Below, in pieces: positions 27,814 to 52,024 of a DNA stretch of 64,000 nucleotides. The notes below the pieces were generated by a model, which made no database searches, was not told the DNA's origin, and saw nothing but the letters and a program-made list of their open reading frames with translations. Position 1 is the first letter of the stretch. Each line of letters opens with the position of its first letter. The translations under genes were made by a program, and so were the position numbers. The DNA lies in NCBI RefSeq assembly GCF_001640805.2, contig NC_066844.1, positions 16,917,543 through 16,981,542 on the forward strand, written 5' to 3'. This DNA is from Lates calcarifer (lineage: Eukaryota > Chordata > Actinopteri > Centropomidae).

Positions 27814-28062
27814 CACAGACCATCCCTCCCAGTCACCAGTATTTCCTCTCCTTATCGGACCAATACTGCTCAGTTTCACGTTCCCTCCATCATCTCAGCC
27901 AGCTGTTTCTTGAGGATTAAACAAAGCAAACAAGGACATTTCTTTATCATCACCTCACGGCGTTTATATATATTTCTGGTCTAGTTCTGGCCGCTTTTCT
28001 TGGGAGCATAATATAGGCTGTAGAGATAGATAATTTTCTCATCTGGTTGAATTTCCTCTGAG
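27700..28062 (+). promoter_or_regulatory. pcsk1: pcsk1 promoter and 5'UTR with two CREs
   Basis: A perfect CRE, TGACGTCA, lies at 27719-27726 and a CRE half-type site, TGACGTG, at 27741-27747, 22 bp apart in start-to-start distance. Paired CRE-like sites mediating cAMP control are described for the mammalian PCSK1 promoter, so the arrangement fits this gene. A (GA)13 run follows at 27788-27813, and a TATATATA word lies at 27965-27972. I cannot place the transcription start: if the TATA-like word is used the 5'UTR is only about 70 bases, otherwise initiation is nearer the CREs. Confidence 0.6.
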
Positions 28063-41476
<13,414 letters not shown>

Positions 41477-43335
41477 TGGCCTGAAGAGAGGAGAGGAGAG
41501 AAGAGGAGAGGACGAGATAAATATATAAGATAAGGGGGAAGCATGGTTATGTGTTGGTTGGGGAGCAGAGGAACAAGGCGAAGAGAAGAGAGAAAGTGGA
41601 GGGATAGGATGAGGCGCTGGAGGAGTGGAGGAGAGGAGAAGGAATACAGGAAGGAAAACTCTTCCATTCGATTCTGTTTTTCTTTCCCCAAAAAATTCTG
41701 CAAATCTGATCTCTTTACATTCATCTGCCAATCACTGTTCATTAATTACTCCATTCAATCATGGGAAATTTACACAGTTCACATATGATTCAAAACATGG
41801 TTTGTTTTGAGCCTCTCTGCTACAAACTGTATCTCCATGTAGTGAAAGTGAAAGCATTTAAATCTCAAGAAAAGGAAGGAGGAAGCCTTGTCTCTCTTCT
41901 CTTCACTGCCTGCTCAAGCATGCCACCTTTAGAATATAAGTTTTGTATTAGTATCTATATATTATCAATATATTATACAAAGACAATGATTGTAATATGG
42001 TTTTGAAAACACCTGACATCTAAAATCTTCAATTTCAAAAATCTAGTTTCTATTTATACTTTTGCATTTTTCATGTGTCCTTCCTCTTGTTTCACACTAG
42101 TATAGAACACCTGCTCACTTTAGAAGACAATTTGATTCTTTAAAAACAAAAAAAACAAAACAAGTCATTATTTTCAAATTTCAAAATTTCAAAATTTTTA
42201 ATTGAACAGCTGTTTGAGAAGTTAACGTTAAAAAAACTTGCTGACTAAAGATTTATTCTCAGGGTGTTAACAAAGCTCAAGAGAGTAAAAGAATTGTATT
42301 CTGGACTGTAAGTATTAAAAGAAATATATTTATTGTGAGAGACAATTTAATATAAAAGTATGCAGATAAGACAATACAGTTGTACCAGTACACTATTAAA
42401 AAGGAGAAAACAAAAAAACCTCAACTCTGCTAATAAAGAATGAAAGAAGGAGCACTGGAAAGTCTTTCCGTTGGAGTAGCGATAAAGTGAAAACAGATTA
42501 ATCTTCTTGTGCAGTTTGTTTAATTTTGTATGAGTACAATGCTGCATTAAAATGAAATATTTTTCTAAGGATCCTCATAGTTTATGGAAATAATATATAC
42601 AGTATCAAACCCTTGAACAGTTTATTTTCTCGTGGCACAGTTCACTCAATAACTGCAAAGTCAGTGTAGTTATTGTAACTACCAATAAACACTGCCAAAA
42701 TCTTTGCTGTCAAAAAGCTTCTGTGTATTCAGTGATTGTGCAAATGGCTAACATGTTGTTTGTTCATCACTTGTAATATGCCAACTACAAACAGTTCCTT
42801 GAATCCTAGACAGATCATTGCTTTAATATTCGCAGCTGATCCATCTCTCTGGTATTATTTATTTGGTATTAAAGGGCCTATCACAGCTGACCAGAAACTC
42901 TGTAGCATAGGGGCTCTGCACTGCAACCTTCAAGCAGATTCATCTCGAACGCCTTAATATATGCTGTAATAAATGTGCGTACTCATCTCTACATGGTGTA
43001 GATTAATTCACAGATGCTAGTCTTAAGTGTTTATGACATGAATAGTTATGAAGCCTCTATGCAGAGTCTCTATCCTCCAGCTTGTAACTGCCTGCCCCGC
43101 TTCTCTGCCAACAAGGTGACAGGAGAAAGAAGGTGTATGGGACAACGCTTTACATGCACCCTGTAATTTATCCATTTCTTAGAGTAGCCTGTGCTGTTTT
43201 ATTTATGTTTTTTTGGTTTCGACTGATGCTTCAGTCCAAAGTTGTTTACACAAACAATATTATGTTGCAATTTCTGTATGGATGTACAAAAAAATCATGA
43301 GATTTATCGTAATAAACTGCAAAGTGACCTCTTGA
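41477..43335 (+). other. pcsk1: Probable pcsk1 3'UTR
   Basis: There is no gene-like open frame after the pcsk1 stop. The sequence opens with a purine-rich GAGGA repeat (41487-41515). AATAAA signals occur at 42684-42689, 42968-42973 and 43311-43316. The last is followed by a GT/T-rich stretch typical of a downstream cleavage element, and I favour it as the main end. Alternative polyadenylation at the earlier signals is possible. Confidence 0.5.
43311..43316 (+). terminator. pcsk1: Polyadenylation signal AATAAA, likely pcsk1 end
   Basis: A canonical hexamer with a downstream TCTTGAGTCTGTTTGAGTCT stretch that can serve as a GU-rich element. Confidence 0.5.
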
Positions 43336-43591
43336 GTCTGTTTGAGTCTCTGACGCGATGCAGTAATTCTAGGCGTTGACGTCAACTGTGTTTTAAGCAG
43401 CACTATAATTAGACTATAAGGCTGAATGATAAATTGTATGAACCTGATCAATTAGAATTTCAGTTTTGTATGTCAATCTTCTGGATGTCTGTCTTCTGTC
43501 TGTCTACTTAAAGGAAGCAAATGGGACTGACAGCCCATGGGATAACCCATATATCTAGGTGTGCTGGATGTGTAGCTCTAGGTATGTTAGT

Positions 43592-43785
43592 CTGTTGGTG
43601 GGTCCACCTCTTTGGTCCGGCCTGAAATATCAACAGCTATTGGAGGGATTGGTACAGAATTTGGTATAGATATTCATGGTGTCCAGAGGATGAATCCAAC
43701 TAAATTTCATGATCCCCTTGGCTTTTCCTCTGATGTCACTAGAAGGTTGACATTTGGTTGGTAGAAGGTTGACATCATTTAAAAT
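43592..43785 (+). repeat. Interspersed repeat fragment (GGTCCACC...TTTGGTCC family)
   Basis: Contains in order GGTCCACCTCTTTGGTCC, GAAATATCAACAGCTATTGG, GGTATAGATATTCATGGTG and GAGGATGAATCCAACTAA, words I recognise from a very abundant percomorph repeat. It is non-coding. A short internal duplication (AAGGTTGACAT, at about 43743 and 43766) is present. Confidence 0.6.
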
Positions 43786-44753
43786 TGCTTGGCCATATCA
43801 TCCAACCCTAAAATAGACACGCTTGTAATCATGAATTCAGCAAAATGAGAAAAACTCAAAAACTTAAGAAACTTGATCTTGTGGAGCTCAGCTCCCTATC
43901 CAGACTTTTTATTCATGTAAAACCGCCTTTGATACTATGTCTTTCCCATGTCATTTAGTATTCATACTGATAATAATGTTACATAGACTCGTAGCTTGAT
44001 AAAAGATATTACCAGCACTTAAAAGTATGTTGTGTCTTGTTTACTGTTGAGATGCAATGCATTTTCCATTGTATTTCCTATTGAATGCCACCACCTTGTG
44101 GACAGCAGGAGTACAACACCCTGAGGTTTGGTTTAATACACATGTCTTTCTACTTCCTGCTTACTCTAGAGCTGTATTTTCAGAAAGGAGGACGAATGAA
44201 AATATGAGCATTAACTGAATCTTCTAAGAGTTTTTTTTTAAATTGCATCTATTGTCTAAAGTTTACTGTCATACCTCTAACATGTGCAGGAGTAAAGAAT
44301 GCTAGTTCACTTCTGTGTTTGCTGTATTTCCAGTACTACTTTACTTTTTAAATCTTTTTTTCCTTTGTCCCTTTGACTGTGTCTTATCCTCTACTTCTCA
44401 ACTCCTCCCATTCTCCCAGATTCCCCACACATCTGGCTGTCTTGGGTTTGCTCCAAAACTGAATACTGCAGAGGCTTAAGGGGGGGGGGGCAAGACGGAG
44501 GATTTGTGAAGAAAAGTGAGAGGAAAATATTATAAAAGCAACGTGAAGAGAGAGAAAGAGGGGGCAAGGTAAGAAACGAATCACTGGCGGAAGACAGTGA
44601 GTGAGTCAAGCAGCACATTTCCAGGAAGAGACAGAGTGGGTAGTAGAGAGACAGGGAGAGAGGGGCAGAGATTTATTTATTTATTTATTTATTTTAGCAA
44701 AAATAGTGGCCTCAGACAAAGATTTGTGTGTTTATCCATCTGCAGGTCACAGT

Positions 44754-46897
44754 ATGGCGTTGTTTCCATTCTGCAAGACGCCCACAGGTCAGTATAACCT
44801 CAGCCATCTTCTGCTCCTGCCATATCTGGTTGTTTTCCCCACACTGATTTCTGACTGTTGTACTTGCACGCGCTCAGTGGAAGCTTTTTCGCTTGTAAGA
44901 CAAGGAGATTCAGATTGAGCCAGCCGAGATGAAGTGCAGACACCAAAAATTCTTAAAGCTTTTAGAGGTTTTCTGAGAGCTATCTGATCCTCATTATTTG
45001 TCCAGGGAGAGAAAATAAACCCTTGATTATTTCTTGGCTGGTGAAAGAGCATGCACATCTCGTGAACACATGTGGAGAATATGATGATGAACTTCTATAT
45101 TCACTCACATGTGCTTGTGTTTAGGTTCTACCTAATGCTTTGTGACTTTTGGATAAATACCAAATCTCTTCATAAATCTCTAACACCCATCGGACCAGTC
45201 TGCCCTCTGTTAGCTCTCTTTGATCAGTTAGATGACATGGTTTTATATTTTTCATCTTGTCTTTTTGCTAAACGTCTTCAGAATCTGAACAGGACCTCAT
45301 GCACTGTGATGACCTACCTTACCTGGGCTATAGCATAAAGCATTTAAACACTGCAGAGATTACATTATTTGTGCAATCACAGGTTGCTACACTTCCAAAG
45401 TGAGATATTTCTTTAGCAGCACATTCTTTTCTTTCCCATGAGCTCAAGCCTTTCTTTCTTTCTTTCTTTCCTTTTTAACCTATCAGGGTTTAATATGACA
45501 TATGCTTACTGGAAGAGTACAGAAACTGGTACTGGTTTCATGGTTTCATTAAATTTGCATGTGCATGTGTGTCTTTGTCCCTCACACAGGACAAGTCAGA
45601 GTGACCAGAATACAACTGGTCCTGTACTGTTTTCTCCTGTCTCTTATCATATGTAAGTGTACAGAAGAATTTATTCTACTCTAACTCTTTGTGCTGGGAC
45701 ACTAAGTGCACATGGAAAATTTTTCTTGTGGCCCAGTGAATATGAAACAGAATCTTGTTGTTTGAACTGCATGCTAAGTAGTTTCCATCCCATCATGTTC
45801 AGAAAGGTTTTTTTTATTTTTATTTATTATTTTTTTTTTGTATTTTGCATTTTGTCTTGATTGTGACAGATTATTATGCATATGCCTCTAAATACTCCAG
45901 ACACAGACATATGGTGAAAGTTATTAAGTTTGAATAAGGTCAGTTCCTGCCATTTCTTCTAAAAAGAAACTGCTTTTGTTGTTGAAATAAAAAGAAAAAA
46001 TCATGTTTTGCCTCCTCAGACTTCCTCCATGGACGTAAAGCTGCTGCCGGTGTAAAGTCACCTCATCCTATCTTTCATGCCTTGGGAAAGGATAGAGGAG
46101 GAATGATGACAGACATGATGGTTGTCAGGGCAGCACTGCCACAGACTCCTATGGAGACACCATGGGGTGCTCCTTTGGTTTGGGGTGACTCCCGCAACTC
46201 GGCCTGGCGCAGAGCTAAATTTGCACAACGGGGAATCCGCACAGGTCTGCTGGTCCTCGTGGTGGGATCTTACAGCCACTTCATCCGACGTTTCCTCTCT
46301 TCAGCTGAAACCTACTTTCTCCCTGGCCAGATGGTCACCTACTACATCCTCACAGACAGTCCCCGTTCTCTGGAACCCCCCATCGAGCTGGGGCCTGAGC
46401 GACAGCTGAAGGTGCTTCCTGTTGCAGAGCTGCCTGGGTGGGAGAGACTGGCCTATCGTCGCATGGTCCTGCTCGCCGATGCCATCAGAGAACCAATCAG
46501 CGGTGAGGTCGAGTACCTCTTCTGTGCTGACGTTGACCAGGAGTTTGTGGCCCCAGTGGGGGAAGAAATCCTAGGCGACCTGGTGGCCACGTTGCACCCA
46601 GAGCTCTATGGGATGCCCCGAAATGCATTTCCTTATGAAATCGAAGAAGTCTCGTCTGCTTATGTGGAGGAGGACGAAGGAGACTATTACTACACCTCCG
46701 AGCTGTATGGTGGGTTGGTTTCTGAGATGTACAGACTGGCTCGCGCCTGCTCCTTGCTCATTCTGCAGGACCAGTCCAATAGGGTGGTGGCAAGGGGCCT
46801 GGAGGAGAGCTACCTGAACCGCTACCTGATCGATCACAGGCCGAACCTGTGTGCTGTCACCGGAGTACAGCTGGTGGGATTCAGCCCTGGCTGCTGA
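44754..46897 (+). CDS. GT6-family glycosyltransferase (ABO/GBGT1-like), frameshifted 3' end
   Basis: Family members are Golgi type II enzymes that add alpha-1,3-linked Gal or GalNAc to glycans. Exons: 44754-44787 (MALFPFCKTPT+1 nt), 45590-45652 (transmembrane VTRIQLVLYCFLLSLII), 46020-46897 (stem and catalytic domain). Phases join exactly (G|GA, T|AC), as does the short phase-1 first exon of human ABO. As read, the protein is 324 aa. Conserved features: TPWGAPLVW (near residue 79), Y-Y-I-L-T-D, R-R-M, C-A-D-V-D-Q-E-F with the metal-binding D203-V-D205, H-P-E-L-Y-G, E-G-D-Y-Y-Y and E-E-S-Y-L-N-R-Y-L with catalytic-site E295. Near the end the frame shifts: after H-R-P-N-L the open frame gives 15 unrelated residues and stops, while the +1 frame from 46851 reads V-L-S-P-E-Y and continues 42 codons to TGA at 46977-46979, as in ABO. 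One base (T46850) is the simplest extra base; without it the length is 351 aa (ABO 354). This is a real null allele, a pseudogene in the making, or a sequence error. Donor and acceptor specificity cannot be assigned. Confidence 0.85.
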
Positions 46898-46978
46898 TGT
46901 GCCTGTACAGAGACTAGTTTCCTTGGGGAGGCAATGTGAGTCTTACGATAAGAAGGCAAGAGAGGAGCACAAATGTTG

Positions 46979-46984
46979 AATAAA
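46979..46984 (+). terminator. AATAAA overlapping the conserved-frame GT6 stop
   Basis: The TGA that closes the conserved frame (46977-46979) shares its last A with an AATAAA hexamer, which would give almost no 3'UTR. A second AATAAA at 47215-47220 is an alternative and more ordinary signal. Confidence 0.4.
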
Positions 46985-49900
46985 TATATATATATATGTA
47001 AAAATGTGGGATCGAAGGGTCCTGTTGGATAAATTCAAAAAAGTATCTAACTTCCACATGAAGGACTGCTGTTTTTAGAGTTAAATTCCGTTTGGAGAGG
47101 GTCAAACAGTAGTAAGTAGTGTTAGAACAGTACAGGAGCTGGAAGGAAAAGAAAAAGCACATATTCCAGTCATATTTATTCAATTAATAACTCTGAATTC
47201 TAATTCTAATAGCCAATAAATGCAGCCTGCAATCATGCACAAGCAAACTGCCCAATCTGCTCTCAATTAAAGACTCATTTGTGTGAACAGCACCTCTACG
47301 TGGCCGTTATCTCTTCCACAGCCGATGAAAACAAAATTGACCTGTCTCTTTAAACGAAGCACTGTCCTCTCCATTAATGTCAGCCTGGGGAGATACTGCT
47401 CCAGCAGCTTTGTGGTCAGCAGCGATAAGAGTCAACAGTGTAAGTGCACACTTTCCCCACAGCGGCCAATCATTAACTGGAAGGGCTGCTTTTTCAAGGT
47501 CTTTAAATACCAGGTGGAAGCAAAATGGATACAACGAGATGCTGTTTGAGCTTCAGCAAAAGCTAATGCAGTTTTGAAACTGGTGAAAGTGGTTCAGGAT
47601 GTATTTCAATAATTTTCCATTAAAAACTTTTTTGTTTTACCCATGCATGAGTTGGAGTAAAAGGTAAACTTGTGTGACCTGGTGTCAATGGTTGTCATGT
47701 TGTCAGTGAGTCTGTCTCACTCTTTCTCCCACACACAGATACACACACACACAAACACACAAACACACTCCCACATCCACACTCTCTGCTTTCTCTTCCT
47801 CGTGTGCTGTGTTTTAATGGGAGGGTTAAGCAGCAGCAGATGTTTTTTTTCTCACTGCCAGACAGAATCTGTCCTCAGGGCCAGATCGCCACGTTGAGTG
47901 AAGTTGGGGGTGAACTTCAGATAATCTTCTGAAGCTCTGAATCTTCTTTTTTTTTTTTTTTTAACAAAAATCAAAAATGATCACTGTTTGTTATATACTT
48001 GTGCTTCTACAGACAGATTTCACATCAACTCAGCTTATTAAACTCTATTCAAATTTGAACTGAATTTCCCATTAGACTGTAACTTTCTGTCTCATAACAC
48101 CTCACTTTCACATACTGTAACGGTGCACGCATATAGCTCAATACAGCTGCCATCTGCAGATGTCCCTAAACATCTGCTGTAGTTTTGTTAAGAATACCTC
48201 TGTCACTTATATACAGCATAAAAGCTTTTTTTTTCTTTTTTTTTCCCCTTTTTTTTTTTTTTTACATAGGCTGCGTGATCCATGCTGAGTACTCCTTTTC
48301 ATTCTATAATGCAAAGCAGTTTAAAGAATTATTGGTTTAATCCCTGTCATGTGGTTTACTGGTGGTCAAGGAGTCTATTGGCAACAGCAACATAACCTAA
48401 GGCAGGGGAAGAGGCAGTATAGAAATCCTTAACATAAAAACATGTACACATGTAATCCTGTTTCTATGATTATCAGCCATTAAATTCTTGTGAGTTGGAA
48501 AATAACCCTTGCACAGATGAAGCACATCTTCACCTGTGCCCCAAACATGTGCTCCAAGTTAAACATTATCGTTTTCCTCTGGTCTACTTTAGTTTTTACT
48601 CATGTGGATGTGTCTGACGTGTGTTGATAATTGTCTGTGTTTATTCTGAATGCAAAAACAACATATTATTGACAGCCCTAAACCATCTGCTGCCGTGCTG
48701 ACACTGAGACGTATTTAACTGTAGTGTTCGCTAATCTACAAACAACAACAACATGAATATGTGCTGTATGGGTAAGTACATTTACAAAGCAGTTTTAACT
48801 GCTTAACAGATGTGTAATTATGAGTTGAGTGATGCTAATGAAATATTGTGGCTAATGGGCTGCTCTGATAGACCATTAACCTGTCAGAATATAGTCAAAT
48901 AGTAGGATGGATTTTCATCAATACAGTAGTGAAGGATGAGGCTATTCTGATTATTCTGTGACTAACATACTGTGATATCATATAAATTGATAGCAAGGGC
49001 TGCATAAACAAGTAGAGCAAGTCAAGGTGAGTTTACTTTTCCATTTAAGTCTCTGTGCTGTAAATCCCTTATGTGCACTGTAAGCAAATGAACATGGGGC
49101 CTACCTGGGAGCAATGTTCATATGGAGAAAAACATACAGTTGGTCGATTTTGGAGTCTCCAGCTCACCTGTCCTCCATGTGTCTGTACTGAAGGAGGAAG
49201 CTGGAGCATCTGGAGAAAATCCAGCCCAGGATGTTGCTGTGAGGCAACAGCTAATGAGCCACTGTGCCACTGCCATGCCTGCTTATTAGTGTCAATTACA
49301 GGTCACTTTCAGGTAAGTTAAACTGCTGGAGACTTTTGGATGATGGTGCAATTACTCAGTCACGAGAGGGTGTTGATAATTAAATTCCTCTTTACTTTTC
49401 CTGTGTTTAACCATACACAACAATTAGCCAATGTTTCAATATTGTAAATATGTTACTTACTAAGGTGAACTTTATTGTTGAAACAATTAAGTTCTCCAGC
49501 TATATTATATTGGTGTCTTATCTGCTACATCTATCCCACATCCAGCTGCACAGGTGATTTCATTGGTTCAAATAATAGCTCAACCCTTCCAACATAAGTT
49601 ATACAGTGCGATGCTGGTGAGCATTTAACTGTTCAAACCCCAGGTGCCACTGAATAACCTAGCTATGAAACTGAAAGCGCTCAGTCTGTATCACTGCGAT
49701 AAAAGTTTCCCATATTTGAATACAATGGTTTAAAACGTACATATTGTGCAAATACAGTCCCGACAAACTATTCAGCCCTTAGCAAATATCAGCATTAACA
49801 GCTTCGTGGCTTAACAGAAACATCTGAGCTTATAACCAGACACAGAACAGCAAATTTTGACCAAAGATTACTTAATTTACCTCATTAGCAAGAAAAATAA

Positions 49901-51879
49901 GCAGCTGGTGTATTCATTTTCATATATAAAGAACCACTGAATATTTACACTGGATGATAGAGACCTGACTAAGAGAAGACTTCAGTGGGGATGGGTAACA
50001 CTGGTTGTTGGAGTTTACCTCATTAGCAATATGGTTAAGGATCACATGGGAAGCAACTTTAGATGTAAAACCTTCAAAAAGGAGTTATCTTTATCACTGC
50101 TACTGATTGTGGGCTCTAGGCTGCAGCCACTAAAACATGTGCCTCTGATTAGCACTAAAATTGGAGCCTTGCCAAATAATGCACCTATTAATGATTAACC
50201 TCTGTAGTCATTCAGAACAGCTTGTAAGGTAGAAGGTAACCCTAGTACTACACAGAACTGTGATGAAAAGTAATTTAGGAAGAAAAAAAACAGCGGGTAA
50301 GGAATAAGTGTGTAACATTTCCTCTATTAAACTATTAACTTTGTTTGATTTTAAATAATCATCAGTTTTCCTGGTAACACTCTTAAATAAGAGCCTCACA
50401 GTTAAGTCCTCTGTGGTCTTCCTGGGTTTAATGTTTAGCTTTAAACAAAGGATGTGCCATTTTAACCTATTCTTCACACTGTGCTCTTAAGCTTCCATCA
50501 GGTGACACCTTCAGGGCTTCTGTAAACACAGACACTCCAAAATCAATGAGTCCTGTCCACCCCAAAGGCTTCATTTAATTGTTTGCACAGCAGGCTACCT
50601 GTCTGACAAAGCAGTGTAGACCCTACCTCTGGAATTAAACAGACTTAAAATTTGAATGTATTTAAGCCAAGAGGAAGCACAATACGCAATACAGGAAAAG
50701 TAATGCACTGAGGCTGTTGGTGTTGGTGAGCAGATGAAGGGTACTATCAATGACATTAATGACTGCTGTGTCAGAATTCCACACAAGAACTGTATTAATA
50801 TTTACGTTAGCTTTCTATTTGTGTGGAGCAGGTTATTTTTGATAAATAATAACACTTAGTTTATGGGTTGATGTGCAACAACTCTCTCTCTCTCTCTCTG
50901 TGTGCATGTGCGTGTGTGTGACACATCAGGGGGATGGGTGGGGTGAAGAGCTATGGTAATCTGCTGGATTCACACAGGCCTTTCCCCACCCTGCCCCAGG
51001 CTACACCACACCAAAACATGCTGCTCTAATCACCAGGTCAAGGGGACTGACACAGGGAGATAGTGGAGGTGCAGCTCACAGGGGGGGACATACGCTTGTG
51101 CCCATTATGCTGATGTCATGACATATCCCATATCATTAAAGGAACCAGATGAAAGATGATTATAGGCCAACATTCACAAAGTTAGTTAGCTGTATGCGAG
51201 ATGACTCTGCCATTTTATGAGAATTTAGTCAATACAGGTGTGTGTAGTTCCAGAAGTTGTTAAAATACAATAGCATATTGCTTGGTTTCACTACTAATGA
51301 GCATTACTGATTATTTTTGTCAGTTCACAGTGTGTACAGTGTGTTTCTTTTATGAAATGGGGGGAACTTGTGCAGACAGTTTTGAATGTACTGTATATAG
51401 GCACAGTAGTTCACACTTATGGTACATATATTTAAGTTATGCTGATATTTATTACAGTGTCTGATAAACTGTATGTGAATGAAACTGAGTTAATGCTGCA
51501 GTAGAGTCAACAAAAGCTACCTTTAACAGTTTCACTGGGCTAGAATTAGTTCTACCATGTCAGCAAAACAGAGCAGGCAGAGGCAGTTTTGCCAAGAGGT
51601 AACTATGTGCCTGAGAGAAAGGCTCTGGGCTGACAGAGAAAGGGAAACTTGTTACTAGAATTTTTCTTCTAAAAACACTTCAAAACACCATAAATGAGCC
51701 CACACAGTCTTGGCTTTTGTAAATGCACAGCAGAAAAAAGGTGGGGTTATAGGGATAGACCTGCATGGTATACCTCTTAAGCACATTAATATTTTCTACT
51801 GATTTTTCTACTGAAACATTTCATGTATGCCATACTGTAAGCTGACTGTGACTGGAAAGTGAAAAACTTACAAGCTAAC
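46985..51879. other. Intergenic DNA between GT6 gene and ell2
   Basis: No coding exon is supported. It holds TA repeats (46984-46997), an AC/AAAC run near 47740-47770, T-rich tracts at 47946-47962 and 48228-48263, and a TC/TG run near 50882-50918. The interval 48660-50200 is repeat-poor and dense in TAAT/ATTA words, including the duplicated motif reported at 49876 and 50014. Confidence 0.6.
49876..50029. repeat. Duplicated 16-bp motif TTTACCTCATTAGCAA
   Basis: Exact copies lie at 49876-49891 and 50014-50029, same orientation, 138 bp apart. The core CTCATTAGC carries a homeodomain-type ATTA. The sequences between the copies are not otherwise repeated. Confidence 0.6.
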
Positions 51880-52024
51880 AAGTCAAGACCAATCCACTAC
51901 AGTCAGCCCTGTAGGCACCAGCTGTAGTCCCTCCCAGGCCCACAGTGAGCACAGGGAGTCTGGGCTGCTAAATGCCCCAGCCTCAGAGGGACGATGGTGG
52001 AGGGCTGGTAAAGATGGCGGCGCT
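51880..52024 (+). promoter_or_regulatory. ell2: ell2 promoter/5'UTR with YY1-type site at the start codon
   Basis: There is no TATA box. The sequence just upstream of the start is moderately GC-rich. The word AAGATGGCGGC at 52011-52021 is the classic YY1 consensus and contains the initiator ATG, an arrangement found in many housekeeping TATA-less genes. A second ATG at 51972 lies upstream in the same frame. Confidence 0.5.

Noticed and set aside
44601..44753. Upstream in-frame extension of the GT6 start exon
   Set aside because: It has no ATG before 44754 (begins GTG), contains a TTTA repeat, and ABO-family first exons are equally short.
47283..47577. Cluster of overlapping open frames after the GT6 gene
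   Set aside because: No splice structure or known protein; possibly a conserved non-coding stretch, but nothing specific supports it.
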